NCBI RefSeq assembly: GCF_003208215.1 | Contig: NZ_QKLW01000005.1 | Coordinates: 186,001 to 250,000, forward strand | Reading direction: 5' to 3' | Length of the DNA stretch: 64,000 nt | Origin: Marinomonas alcarazii | GTDB taxonomy: Bacteria; Pseudomonadota; Gammaproteobacteria; Pseudomonadales; Marinomonadaceae | Shown here: positions 37,562 to 47,191 of the stretch, in pieces | Numbering within the stretch: position 1 is the first letter of the stretch | Layout of the letters: each line of letters starts with the position of its first letter | Translations under genes and position numbers: made by a program | The notes under the pieces: model-generated | What the model saw: only the letters and a program-made list of their open reading frames with translations | Databases searched by the model: none | Told to the model about the DNA's origin: nothing

Positions 37562-38205
37562 ATTTCACAACCAACTAAGACAGGATTTTGACTAGCATGC
37601 AATAATACAGGCTTGGACTTCTCAGCTAAATAGACTTGATAATCACCAAGCTCTCCCATGTACATCAAGCATTCTTGTGCACTCCCATTGTAACTAATTA
37701 AGTAGCCTTTTTTGGCAGTATCATGCTCACCACAAAATGCCGCGTATAATAGACAAAAATCTAAAACAAAAACAATAACTGCAAAGTAAAACAGATTCTG
37801 ATATGACCTTCCCAAATAATCCAAGTAGTCTACAATAACGAAACGCTTTGGAAACCACACTCCCACTAATGCAGGTATACTAAATAATGGCGAAAGGAAA
37901 ATCACACAAAACACTCCAAACAGAAGATATTCTGGAGAGTTAAAAATAGCAAAACCTAGCCCTGTATCGATATTCGCGAAATGCTGATAATTTACACCAA
38001 TACTCTGATAATACCCCCATGCTGCAACATGCCCAACCAGCCAGCAATTTACAGTTAAAAAACCCAAATAGTGAACCCACCTAGATTTTAATATTTCAAA
38101 ATAGGAATGAATTTTTGACTTTCCATTTTCTGATAGCTTTTCTATTTCTTTATTTCTAGCAAGTATATGATCTATGTAATTTGAAGTTTTCTTTTTAAAA
38201 GTCAT
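37540..38205 (-). CDS. unknown three-helix membrane protein, island cargo
   Basis: I do not recognise this 221-residue protein. It has a basic N-terminal helix (about 1-45), then three or more hydrophobic segments (about 47-70, 88-112, 132-155) and a soluble C-terminal tail with several Cys. Base composition is more AT-rich than the flanking housekeeping genes. It sits between the ssrA 3' end and the broken integrase, so it is probably horizontally acquired. A membrane effector of a defence or exclusion system is possible but not supported by any motif. Confidence 0.6.
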   Translation of the reverse strand: MTFKKKTSNYIDHILARNKEIEKLSENGKSKIHSYFEILKSRWVHYLGFLTVNCWLVGHVAAWGYYQSIGVNYQHFANIDTGLGFAIFNSPEYLLFGVFCVIFLSPLFSIPALVGVWFPKRFVIVDYLDYLGRSYQNLFYFAVIVFVLDFCLLYAAFCGEHDTAKKGYLISYNGSAQECLMYMGELGDYQVYLAEKSKPVLLHASQNPVLVGCEIKKAAKD

Positions 38206-38213
38206 TTTATCCC

Positions 38214-39103
38214 CTAGGCGAACGACAAGAGATTTAACCTAATCGCTTCTTCTAGGAAGTCTGGCGATAGGTGGGCATATCGCATGGTCTTTTAATGTCG
38301 CTATGACCAAGTATTTTTTGCAATGCTAATATGTTGCCGCCATTAATCATAAAATGGCTAGCGAAAGAGCTCCTTAGAAAATGGGCTGGCTGGCCTTTAG
38401 GCAGCCCAATTGTCGTTCGTTTCAATGCTCTTCTAAAGCTGCTGATTGAACTAGTAAAAATCGCATTGCCGCTTGTTAGTTTGGCGTGTTCGTGTATTTC
38501 GTCGTACAGCGCTTGGGTGATCGGTACACTTCTATTTTTGCCGCTTTTGGTATCGGTAAAGCTGACTTGATTATTTCGCACACGCTGTACGGTTAAGCCT
38601 TCGGCCTCGCCCCATCTTGCACCCGTTGAAAGTGAAATCTTTGTTATCAGGTAAACGTGTGGGTTGTCGCCCTTCTTAGTTTCGTCTAGTAATTCTTTTA
38701 TCTGGTCGTGTGTTAAATACGAAAGCTCATTCTCTGGAACTTTCACATTATCGACGGCGGTTAACGGGTTCGGGTAGTGAATCTCTTCCGCTTTGACCAA
38801 GGTATTAAACATAGACGACAAATACCCCAGATCATTGTTTAACGTTTTGGGGCTTTTGCCTTCCTTGGATCGCTGGGTGCGCCATCGAGTGTACTCCAAG
38901 CGAGTAAGGTTAGAGCCTACGGGATCGCCCAATTGCTCGGCTATCATCAGTAACTTACTTTTACGGCGCTTACCATCTCGCAAAAAATGGCCGTGCGTGT
39001 CGTCCCATAGCTCTATCAATTCACTTAACTTGCGCGAGTCCTTGGGCTTTTCTAGCCATGGCTTAGTGCCAGACTGGGTTTCATACTTTAAAGACCTAAT
39101 AAC
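38214..39103 (-). pseudogene. phage-type tyrosine integrase, frameshifted and 5'-truncated
   Basis: The open part (38252-39019) encodes a tyrosine recombinase with the core-binding domain and catalytic 'STGARWGEAEGL' (Arg) and 'HFLRSSFASHFM' (H-x-x-R). After 'LQKILGHSDIK' the frame shifts. In the other frame the expected end MRYAHLSPDFLEEAIRL, with the catalytic Tyr, continues to 38214, so one base is lost near 38286. Upstream of 39019 the same frame still reads 'YETQSGTKPWLEKP', typical of this family. No proper start or arm-binding domain remains before the neighbouring gene. The integrase is therefore inactive, and points toward ssrA as expected for a tmRNA-targeting element. Confidence 0.85.
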
Positions 39104-39145
39104 CCTACAATTGAAAAAGGCGATTTTCTTAAAATTTATTACCTC

Positions 39146-39952
39146 TTATTTGTAAGCGTACTCCTTAAACGTTTTCCCAATATGCGCACTAAACTCATTA
39201 TCTGCAATGAGCTCTAGCGTAGTAATTTGTATGTATGTATGTTGTCTATTCCTATTGGAGTCAAGAAATGTCAAAGGCAATTTTATTCTTATAACTGATT
39301 CACTTCCAAAATCTGAAGTTGTAAGTCGATACGAAAAATAGACTTCAGCAGTTTCATTTTCCACAAGCTTTCCTATAGGAGAACTCGTAGGCACAAATAA
39401 ATCTTCATTTTCTTTATTAATTTCACAGTCATAAATACATAAGTCATAGATAGTCGATCCATAGTTTTTTATTTCTGCTTTAAAGTTTGCAAAAAAGCCA
39501 TCATCGACTTCATCCTCTAAAATTAAGCTTTTTACATCTAATATTGGTTGAGAATTATTGTAAATACTTAGCTCTTCACGCTCCTTACACTTTCTTTGAA
39601 ATTCCAGCTGATCCCTTGCTAGTCTTTGCGCCTCATTTGTTTGCTCCACACTATTTTTAAGCTCTTTATTTTGCATTAAATAGCCAATTACCAGCCACCC
39701 AAAAGCTATAGGACTAAAGAATCCAGCTAGAAAATCACCATATCCACTCAACTCAGTGGGTCTTTTCGCATCAAGGAAAAAAATTATTACAAGTACAAAA
39801 ACAAAGTAAATTATTGTTAGTTTAATTCCTACTTCAGAAATTTCTTTGTTTCTAAGATCAAAGAAATTACAGACTTTATAGATAGTTGCAGTGATTTTTT
39901 TAGGAAGTAAATCGTCCACAGTCTGTACAATTAAATTGTCTAAAATATTCAT
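39146..39952 (-). CDS. unknown protein with two membrane helices and a coiled coil, island cargo
   Basis: This 268-residue protein is not recognised. Two hydrophobic segments lie at about residues 43-62 and 72-92, followed by a charged coiled coil (about 93-125: NKELKNSVEQTNEAQRLARD) and a C-terminal beta-rich domain of about 140 residues. This plan, two helices, coiled coil and a cytoplasmic or periplasmic sensor-like domain, recurs among mobile-island proteins. The gene is AT-rich and abuts the 5'-truncated integrase. No enzymatic motif was found. Confidence 0.6.
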   Translation of the reverse strand: MNILDNLIVQTVDDLLPKKITATIYKVCNFFDLRNKEISEVGIKLTIIYFVFVLVIIFFLDAKRPTELSGYGDFLAGFFSPIAFGWLVIGYLMQNKELKNSVEQTNEAQRLARDQLEFQRKCKEREELSIYNNSQPILDVKSLILEDEVDDGFFANFKAEIKNYGSTIYDLCIYDCEINKENEDLFVPTSSPIGKLVENETAEVYFSYRLTTSDFGSESVIRIKLPLTFLDSNRNRQHTYIQITTLELIADNEFSAHIGKTFKEYAYK

Positions 39953-40050
39953 GTTTCCCTTCTACTCCCTTCCCTATATCATCGGATGATCTGACCGCAC
40001 GACGCAGCCAATCATTTTTAATTTAGATAAGCATAATAATAGTATCATCA

Positions 40051-40371
40051 TTAGTACCCCATATCGTCTTCCTGATCGAGTGCAGTTAGCTCTTTTAAGC
40101 CCGCTAACCATTAATTTAATAACGTTTCTTTGTACTTCATGACATCAACATAGGCGACAGTTCGATGATTTCCTATGGGGTTAAACGGTGTCGCACCATC
40201 GTCTAAAAGCTTAATTGAAGTCGGGCGTGACATATTGAGTATGTCGGCAGCTTGCTGAGCAATAAGCTCAGCGTGCATTGGCGTCATTTGAACAATATCT
40301 CCTTCCCCAAGCCGCGTCAGCACCTCGACCAAAAAATTCAATGCGAATTTGGGTAACTTTATATCATGCAT
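40051..40371 (-). pseudogene. excisionase-fold antitoxin-like gene with internal stop
   Basis: The open part (40111-40371) reads 'MTPMHAELIAQQAADILNMSRPTSIKLLDDG', then 'GNHRTVAYVDVMKYK'. This is the DNA-binding excisionase-like fold used by antitoxins that pair with PIN-domain toxins. It stops early at TAA 40111, but the next codons in the same frame continue as LAGLKELTALDQEDDMGY before a second stop at 40051. That matches the usual C-terminus of the family with a short internal segment lost. No PIN toxin gene is visible beside it. Confidence 0.7.
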
Positions 40372-40539
40372 GTTTCAATAATCATCCGAATAAGCCTGTC
40401 ACACTGAAACGCTCCTATTTAAGTAAGGTTTTTGAAAAACGCGTGTAAGACGAATGACATGACTCGGTTTTGTGGATAATTTGTGCTTTGATATCGTTCT
40501 GGTATTTGTTGTGTTTGATACGCCATGGAGTTCGGGGTT

Positions 40540-41187
40540 ATGAAGTTTTTCTCTTTTTTGGTGCTGTTTTCAGTGTTTCTCACGGGCTGTTCATCTAATG
40601 TGAAGCTGTCGGGCCATAATGTTAGTAATGTGGACGCCACTGTCGATATCGATAAATCGGCCAGCATTACTGTGGTTCCGGATAAGGATGGTGATCAGTT
40701 GACCAACAAGCGCTACATTGCCGATGTTATGAACGCGCTGAAAGAACGTGGGTTTAGCAATGTGTCCGATTCCACCAGCAATCCCGACTATCGCTTAGCG
40801 ATCAACTTTACTTCGGAAGAAATCACCGAAACGAAGAAGGTGCCTATTTTTAATAATGAACGGAATATTCCTTATACCGTTTGCCATAGAAACCCAACAA
40901 CGAACGCAAGAACCTGCTACACGCGCTACCGCCATTTTATGGAGCCTATTGTGAAAGGCTACGACAAGGTAGAAACACCCACTAACCTTTACACTTTTCA
41001 ATATAAGCTAACGGATAAAGCGGGCAATCTTATTCTGGATTCAAGCAACACTGTGATGCATGAGGAGTGTTCAAAATGGAAGATGTTCGAGTTCTTGGCA
41101 AAAGACGCCATTTTACGAGCCAACTTTAACGACCCAGTCGACAAACCTTACACGGTGGAAATGACAGAAGACTATAGTTGCCAATAA
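40540..41187 (+). CDS. lipoprotein of unknown function
   Basis: From ATG 40540 the protein has about 215 residues and starts with a lipoprotein signal ending in 'FSVFLTGCSSN', with the lipidated Cys near position 17. The mature part has a repeated 'TVDIDKSASITVVPDKDGD' style strand pattern and paired Cys in 'VCHRNPTTNARTCYTRY'. It resembles DUF4136-like envelope lipoproteins in layout, but I cannot name the family securely. A terminator follows the stop. Confidence 0.7.
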   Translation: MKFFSFLVLFSVFLTGCSSNVKLSGHNVSNVDATVDIDKSASITVVPDKDGDQLTNKRYIADVMNALKERGFSNVSDSTSNPDYRLAINFTSEEITETKKVPIFNNERNIPYTVCHRNPTTNARTCYTRYRHFMEPIVKGYDKVETPTNLYTFQYKLTDKAGNLILDSSNTVMHEECSKWKMFEFLAKDAILRANFNDPVDKPYTVEMTEDYSCQ

Positions 41188-41197
41188 CGCTATTTGA

Positions 41198-41241
41198 AAC
41201 AACAGCCTAGACGCCATATTGTGTTCTTGGCTGTTGTTTTT
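41198..41241 (+). terminator. rho-independent terminator of the lipoprotein gene
   Basis: AACAACAGCC (41198-41207) pairs with GGCTGTTGTT (41229-41238) across a 21-base loop, followed by T residues. Confidence 0.75.
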
Positions 41242-41424
41242 CCCCTCTCTGCTTACAACCAATTCGTCTGAACAGCAAAACACTTATAAAAAAACGTTAT
41301 CATCTTTTCAGTCTATTTCTGCGTATCCATCTATACTGATTATAAGCCACTATTGTTTGGGCGTGGCTGTATCAGGACTTTTTCCAAATCCATTATGCTC
41401 ACGTTGTGTTGCAAGGGGGAATCC

Positions 41425-42036
41425 ATGATCAATCATGTTTGGGGTCTTATTCATCATCCAGATAAGGAATGGCGCGAAATAAATAAGGAGCATGAGTCGG
41501 TTAGTCATTTGTACTTTCACCATGTTCTTTGGATGGCGGCTATTCCGGTTGTTAGTACCTTTATAGGGACGACACAGTTTGGTTGGACGTTCGGCGGTGA
41601 GGAAGCCATTAAGGTGTCCATAATGGACGGCATTGGCTTGGGTATTATGTTCTATGCGCTGATACTGGTGGCGGTGGCGGCAGTTGGCAGCCTAATCCAT
41701 TGGATGGCGCGCAACTTTGACAGTCGCCCACCACGCCAAGAATGTATCGTCTTTGCGGGTTATATTGCCACACCCATGTTCTTGAGTGGTATTTTCGCTA
41801 TTTACCCTGTTATTTGGCTTTGTCTATTGGCTTGTGTAGCGGGTATCGCTTATACCGGATACTTATTATACAAAGGCACGCCTAGTTTCTTGGGAATTAG
41901 CCATAAACAAGGTTTCATCCTGTCTAGTACCACCCTTGGTATTGGTGTTTTAGTCTTAGAAGCCTTACTGGCTGCGGTTGTTTTACTGTGGAGCCTTGGC
42001 TCTGAACACAGTATTGTATGGCGCTTTTTTCAGTAG
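41425..42036 (+). CDS. Yip1-family membrane protein
   Basis: The 203-residue protein (from ATG 41425, GGGGG upstream) has five hydrophobic segments. Its N-terminal 'WGLIHHPDKEWREI' motif is typical of bacterial Yip1-domain proteins, along with 'CIVFAGYIATPMFLSGIFAIYP'. The function of bacterial Yip1 proteins is unknown. A longer frame from 41353 has no ribosome-binding site. Confidence 0.8.
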   Translation: MINHVWGLIHHPDKEWREINKEHESVSHLYFHHVLWMAAIPVVSTFIGTTQFGWTFGGEEAIKVSIMDGIGLGIMFYALILVAVAAVGSLIHWMARNFDSRPPRQECIVFAGYIATPMFLSGIFAIYPVIWLCLLACVAGIAYTGYLLYKGTPSFLGISHKQGFILSSTTLGIGVLVLEALLAAVVLLWSLGSEHSIVWRFFQ

Positions 42037-42515
42037 CCAGCTAGTTTAATGTACGAAAAAAGATAATGAACGTCCTTTCACGAAATGAGTACAGTGCCGC
42101 CTTGCTATAAAGGCGACACTGTACTCATTCCAATGACTCTGTGTTATTTCACCGTCTTACGACAATTTGGCTGCATTTCGAAGCTTAATTGCCCTTTCGT
42201 GTTTTACAAATCTCGCTCTCGCTTTTATCCATTCTGGTCGCGCTATCGCTGCGTCCATTTTTGTGGAACTTTTCCACTACTCCATGCTCTTACCCTGTGC
42301 CGATAAGCAAAAAAGCGCGAGCTTTTTTTTGTCTTATGGCTGTTTTAGGCTATTGATTAAACTAGTAAAAGGCTATGCTTACAAAGTTTGATATTGTTTG
42401 TTTATTCGATAAGCTAAGTAACAAACCACACTAAGAGATCGATTGTTAGGACAACAACCATGCTCGCACAGTATATTGAGACGACATTACCGTTTACAAG
42501 AAAGGAGTTTTGCTC
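42037..42515. other. 479-bp gap before the mrp operon
   Basis: It holds a 46-nt near-perfect hairpin (42084-42129) and an A-run/T-run stem AAAAAAGC-GCGA-GCTTTTTT (42309-42328) that looks like a weak terminator. Open frames here are short and lack ribosome-binding sites. The promoter of the mrp operon should lie in the last 150 bases. Confidence 0.4.
42084..42129. repeat. 20-bp near-perfect inverted repeat (long hairpin)
   Basis: AATGAGTACAGTG (42084-42096) and CGCCTT (42098-42103) pair with AAGGCG (42110-42115) and CACTGTACTCATT (42117-42129): 19 of 20 pairs with one mismatch and a six-base loop. No T-run follows. It may be a folded RNA element, a protein site, or the remnant of a small mobile element. 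Confidence 0.6.
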
Positions 42516-45314
42516 TTGAGCTCACTGATTTGGCTACCTTTTCTCCCCTTATTAGGTACATTAATCCCCCTTCTCACTGCGCGCTTTAGTCGAACCGCTT
42601 GTGCGTTTATGACGGCCGCATTGCCTGCGCTGACGCTGTTTCTTGTGCTGTCTCATGCTGGCGATATATTTCAGGGCGAACGTTTCCAAGCCGCACTACC
42701 GTGGATACCAGCGATCGGATTAGAACTCGCCTTCCGCTTAGACGGTTTAGCCTTATTATTCTCCATACTTATTTTGGGCATTGGCTTACTGGTTATTCTT
42801 TATGCTCGCTATTACCTTTCCGCGAGCGACTCGATTGGTAAGTTCTACGCCTATTTGATCCTGTTCATGTTCGCCATGCTCGGCGTGGTGCTGTCTGATA
42901 ATTTAATCCAGATATGGTTTTTCTGGGAATTGACCAGTATCAGCTCTTTTCTATTGATCAGTTTCTGGGGACATAAATCAGACGCTAGGAAAGGGGCCAG
43001 AATGGCGCTCACCGTCACGGGTGCTGGCGGCTTAGCCTTGTTGGCTGGTTTGTTGATTTTGGGTAATACGGTTGGCAGCTTTAGCCTTCAAGATGTTTTA
43101 GACAGTGGCGATTTGATCAAAGCCAGTGCAAATTACCCAATGATTGTTATTTTGGTATTGCTTGGTGCTTTTACCAAATCCGCGCAATTCCCGTTCCATT
43201 TCTGGTTACCCAATGCCATGGCGGCCCCAACACCAGTGAGTGCGTACCTTCACTCGGCGACAATGGTAAAAGCCGGTATTTTCCTAATGGCGCGTTTTTA
43301 TCCTGCGCTTGCGGATACGGACCTTTGGTTCTTGATCGTGAGTCTGACAGGTCTGGCGACTTTCCTTGTCGGCGCGTACATCGCAATTTTCCAGCACGAT
43401 TTAAAAGGGTTATTGGCGAACTCGACCATCAGTCACTTAGGCTTAATTACCTTGCTGCTGGGCATGGGGACAGACCTTGCGGCAGTGGCCGCCATATTCC
43501 ACATAATCAACCACGCGATTTTCAAAGCGTCTTTGTTCATGGCGGCTGGTATTATCGATCACGAGTCTGGCTCCCGTGATATGCGCCAGCTAAACGGTTT
43601 ATGGAAGTACATGCCTTATACAGCCACGCTAGCCATGGTGGCATCGGCGTCGATGGCAGGCGTTCCTTTGTTGAATGGTTTCTTATCGAAAGAAATGTTC
43701 TTCACAGAAACCTTGCATCAAGCATCACTTGGCTCCTTGTCTTGGTTTATTCCTGTTTTGGCGACATTGGGCGGTGTGTTTGCGGTCGCTTATTCGACGC
43801 GTTTCATCCACGATGTGTTTTTCAATGGCGAGCCTATTAACCTGCCAAAAACGCCTCATGAGCCGCCTCGCTATATGCGCGTTCCGGTTGAAATACTGGT
43901 TGCTCTTTGTTTGATTGTCGGGATATTCCCAAGCTTAATTGTGGGCGATCTATTATTTGCCGCCGCCAACGCTACTCTAAATGGCCCTGCCCCTGAGTAC
44001 AGCTTAGCAATTTGGCATGGTTTAAACTTCCCTCTATTAATGAGTGTGGTGGCTTTGATTGGCGGTTTGGTGATGTATTACAACCGCTCTCATATGTTTA
44101 AGTTCCAAGCTCAGTTCCCAACCAGTGATCCAAAATTGGTGTTTGAAAGCATTGTTCAATACCTTGTGGCGAAAGCAGGTCGGATTATTGCTTTCACGGA
44201 AAATGGCTCTTTGCAGCGCTATGTGTTCTTTACTCTTGTTTTGGCTGTGGTGATGACGGCCTCTTCTCTGATGAAGCTAAACGCCACCGCAGGTCATCGT
44301 CCTGAAATACCTTTGGATGCGTTGTCGATTACCTGTGCCGTATTGCTGTGTATTTCAGCCTTGGCGACGGTAATCTGGCACAGACGTCGTGTGGTTGCAC
44401 TGCTTACTTTGTCTGTTGTGGGGCTGATTGTTTCATTGGCTTTCGCTCAGTTCTCCGCTCCTGACCTTGCGTTGACGCAGTTATCGGTCGAGGTTGTGAC
44501 AGTCATTCTATTAATTTTAGCCTTGTTCTTTTTGCCACAAAAAACCCCAAAAGAATCATCGCCGCGTCGCGTTGTACGAGATCTGGGTCTGGCCTCTCTG
44601 ATTGGTGGTGTTATCGGGACGATAAGCTATGCCTTGATGACTCGACCTCTTGATACTATTTCGACCTTCTTCACCGAAAACAGTAAAACAGGCGGCGGCG
44701 GAACCAATGTTGTTAACGTCATTTTGGTCGATTTCCGTGGTTTTGATACCTTGGGTGAAATTACCGTGCTTGGCATTGCAGCATTGGGGATTTATAAACT
44801 CATCGCGAAAATGCGCCTTTACATGCCTTCGAGCGACGGCGACGGTTTGCCTTGGTCTGAAGACAGACACCCCATGTTGTTGGCGGTGATTTCGCAAAGT
44901 TTATTGCCATTGGCTCTTTTAGTGTCTGCGTATATTTTCTTACGCGGTCATAACATGCCTGGTGGTGGCTTTATTGCAGGCTTAATCACCTCGGTTGCCA
45001 TTATTCAACAGTATGTTGCTCATGGTGTTTCGTGGATCAAAACGCGCATCAAGCTGGACTATCAAATTATGATCGGCTCTGGCATTGGTATCGCAACGCT
45101 TAGTGGTTTAGGTAGCTGGGTCTTCGGACACACTTTCTTATCCTCTTGGTTTGATTATTTCTATCTGCCGGTGATTGGTAAATTCGAATTGGCCAGCGCG
45201 ATGATTTTCGATCTTGGCGTTTATCTGACTGTGGTCGGTGCAACTATGTTGATTCTTGCCAACCTTGGACAATTAACGACCAGTGAGCGCCCTATCCAAA
45301 AGGAGCATGATTAA
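42516..45314 (+). CDS. mrpAB: Mrp Na+/H+ antiporter subunit A fused with B
   Basis: This large membrane protein (932 residues) joins MrpA, which resembles NuoL ('[30 protein letters not shown]'), with a C-terminal MnhB-type domain ('[13 protein letters not shown]'). Mrp complexes exchange Na+ or K+ for protons and protect against alkali and salt, fitting a marine organism. The fused A-B form is typical of group 2 proteobacterial Mrp. I start at TTG 42516, eight bases after AAAGGAG; a TTG two codons earlier is too close. Its stop overlaps the mrpC start. Confidence 0.95.
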   Translation: MSSLIWLPFLPLLGTLIPLLTARFSRTACAFMTAALPALTLFLVLSHAGDIFQGERFQAALPWIPAIGLELAFRLDGLALLFSILILGIGLLVILYARYYLSASDSIGKFYAYLILFMFAMLGVVLSDNLIQIWFFWELTSISSFLLISFWGHKSDARKGARMALTVTGAGGLALLAGLLILGNTVGSFSLQDVLDSGDLIKASANYPMIVILVLLGAFTKSAQFPFHFWLPNAMAAPTPVSAYLHSATMVKAGIFLMARFYPALADTDLWFLIVSLTGLATFLVGAYIAIFQHDLKGLLANSTISHLGLITLLLGMGTDLAAVAAIFHIINHAIFKASLFMAAGIIDHESGSRDMRQLNGLWKYMPYTATLAMVASASMAGVPLLNGFLSKEMFFTETLHQASLGSLSWFIPVLATLGGVFAVAYSTRFIHDVFFNGEPINLPKTPHEPPRYMRVPVEILVALCLIVGIFPSLIVGDLLFAAANATLNGPAPEYSLAIWHGLNFPLLMSVVALIGGLVMYYNRSHMFKFQAQFPTSDPKLVFESIVQYLVAKAGRIIAFTENGSLQRYVFFTLVLAVVMTASSLMKLNATAGHRPEIPLDALSITCAVLLCISALATVIWHRRRVVALLTLSVVGLIVSLAFAQFSAPDLALTQLSVEVVTVILLILALFFLPQKTPKESSPRRVVRDLGLASLIGGVIGTISYALMTRPLDTISTFFTENSKTGGGGTNVVNVILVDFRGFDTLGEITVLGIAALGIYKLIAKMRLYMPSSDGDGLPWSEDRHPMLLAVISQSLLPLALLVSAYIFLRGHNMPGGGFIAGLITSVAIIQQYVAHGVSWIKTRIKLDYQIMIGSGIGIATLSGLGSWVFGHTFLSSWFDYFYLPVIGKFELASAMIFDLGVYLTVVGATMLILANLGQLTTSERPIQKEHD

Positions 45315-45679
45315 TGGAAGGTTTATACGCATTTTGCGTTGGTTTATTAACAGCCTGCGGCATTTTTCTCGCCTTGCGTGGCCGCAGCTTTTCTGTGGTC
45401 ATTGGTTTAACACTCTTGTCTTATGCGGTGAACTTATTTTTGTTTGCCAGCGGAAGACTTAAACTCAATGCCGCTGCGGTACTAGGTCAGTCAGAGCAAT
45501 ACAGTGATCCTCTTCCACAAGCTTTAGTACTAACCGCGATTGTTATTGGTTTTGCGATGACGGCTTTCGTCGTTATTTTGGCGATGCGCGCACGCGCAGA
45601 TTTAGGAAACGATCATGTTGATGGTACATTGCCCAAACTGCCGAACGACACTCAGCAGAAAACAGGAGGAAACCAATAA
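45314..45679 (+). CDS. mrpC: Mrp antiporter subunit C
   Basis: The 121-residue NuoK-like subunit has three membrane segments and the motif 'GLTLLSYAVNLFLFASGRLKL'. It overlaps mrpAB by one base (TAATG) and abuts mrpD, so translation is coupled. It is an essential small part of the antiporter complex. Confidence 0.95.
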   Translation: MEGLYAFCVGLLTACGIFLALRGRSFSVVIGLTLLSYAVNLFLFASGRLKLNAAAVLGQSEQYSDPLPQALVLTAIVIGFAMTAFVVILAMRARADLGNDHVDGTLPKLPNDTQQKTGGNQ

Positions 45680-47191
45680 ATGCAGCACCTGAGCATTTTC
45701 CCGGTTCTCATTCCATTGCTGTTCGGCGCAATCATGTTGTTGCCTCCGATCTCACGCAATATCAATTATCAGCGCGTGGCGTCCGTCATTGGCACCCTAT
45801 TTATGCTTATGTCGACGGCGACACTATTGTATAAAGTGAATGCTGAGGGCGTTCAGCTTTATGCATTAGGTGGCTGGCAAGCGCCTTTCGGTATCGCTCT
45901 TGTGGCAGATAAAGTATCTAGCTTAATGGTGCTGCTGACTTCTTTCATGTCGTTTGCCATTATGCTCTATGCGGTTTCAGGGCAAGACAAAGGCGGCGCG
46001 TATTTCCATCCTTTGTTTATGTTTCAAATCATGGGGATTAACGGTGCGTTTTTAACCGGTGATATCTTCAACTTGTTCGTCTTTTTCGAAGTACTGTTAA
46101 TCGCTTCTTATGCGCTCTTAATCCATGCTGGCGGTAAGCACAAAACCCAAGCCACCTTGCACTATGTCATCTTGAACCTTGTGGGTTCGAGCTTGTTCCT
46201 ATTCGGCCTCGGCATTCTTTACGGAACCCTTGGCACTCTGAATATGGCAGACATGGCAGTCAAAGTAGGTCAGCTGCAAGGTGAAACCGCCACATTGGCT
46301 AAGACAGGCGCACTGCTACTGCTAGTCGTATTTGGTCTTAAAGCCGCAATGCTGCCAATGCATTTCTGGTTGCCTAAAACCTATGCGAGTGCCAGCGCAC
46401 CTGTAGCCGCACTGTTTGCCATTATGACTAAGGTCGGGGTGTACAGTATTTTCCGCGTTTATACTGTTATCTTTGGCGAACACGCCGGAGAACTCGCCAA
46501 CATTGCGACTCCATGGCTATGGCCACTGGCATTATTGACGATTACGATTGGTAGTATTGGTGTATTCGCCAGCCCTGGAATCAAAACCTTAAGCGCTAAC
46601 TTGGTGATCGTTTCCAGTGGTAGCTTACTGGCGTGTGCTGCCATTAACTCAGAAGAAGCCACCTCAGCAGCGCTTTACTATATGGTACACAGTACGCTGG
46701 CGTCGGCTGCCTTGTTCTTACTTGCGGATGTTATGTCTCGTCAGCGAGGCAAAGCTGAAGACAGATTCGTGCGCTCACGCCCTTTTGCTCAACCAAGGCT
46801 ATTAGGCTTTGCTTTTGCCATACTCGCTTTAGCTTTGGTCGGCATGCCGCCTTTATCAGGCTTTGTGGGTAAGATCATGATCTTGCAAGCGACTCAATCG
46901 ACGACGCAAACTATGTGGGTTTGGCCATTAATATTGTTGGGTAGCCTTGCTGCCTTGGTTACCTTTTCGAGAGCAGGAACCACGTTATTCTGGCGACACA
47001 GCGGTAATGCGACAGCCGAAGCGGAACCAGCTAAGAAGCTAGAAATCGCGGGCATTGCATTATTACTATTAGCTTCACCTTTGTTGGTTCTATTCGGTGG
47101 CGATGTCAGTGAATACACGCAACAAGCCGCACGCTATTTACATGACATTCAAGCCTCTGCCTATGGATTATTACCAGGAGTAGCCCAATGA
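45680..47191 (+). CDS. mrpD: Mrp antiporter subunit D
   Basis: The 503-residue NuoN/L/M-like subunit has about 14 membrane segments, with 'NLFVFFEVLLIASYALLIHAGG' and 'KAAMLPMHFWLPKTYASASAPVAAL' carrying the conserved proton-channel Lys residues. AGGAGG precedes its start. It overlaps mrpE by four bases. Confidence 0.95.
   Translation: MQHLSIFPVLIPLLFGAIMLLPPISRNINYQRVASVIGTLFMLMSTATLLYKVNAEGVQLYALGGWQAPFGIALVADKVSSLMVLLTSFMSFAIMLYAVSGQDKGGAYFHPLFMFQIMGINGAFLTGDIFNLFVFFEVLLIASYALLIHAGGKHKTQATLHYVILNLVGSSLFLFGLGILYGTLGTLNMADMAVKVGQLQGETATLAKTGALLLLVVFGLKAAMLPMHFWLPKTYASASAPVAALFAIMTKVGVYSIFRVYTVIFGEHAGELANIATPWLWPLALLTITIGSIGVFASPGIKTLSANLVIVSSGSLLACAAINSEEATSAALYYMVHSTLASAALFLLADVMSRQRGKAEDRFVRSRPFAQPRLLGFAFAILALALVGMPPLSGFVGKIMILQATQSTTQTMWVWPLILLGSLAALVTFSRAGTTLFWRHSGNATAEAEPAKKLEIAGIALLLLASPLLVLFGGDVSEYTQQAARYLHDIQASAYGLLPGVAQ

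Noticed and set aside
37512-40068. Possible att pair: ATATGGGGCACCA after ssrA and a similar inverted copy near 40054-40068
   Set aside because: The match is short, imperfect and inverted; integrase att sites should be direct repeats of the ssrA 3' end.
42085-42391. Overlapping plus-strand ORFs of 73-74 codons before mrpAB
   Set aside because: They start inside the long hairpin or mid-gap, lack ribosome-binding sites and have no protein-like pattern.
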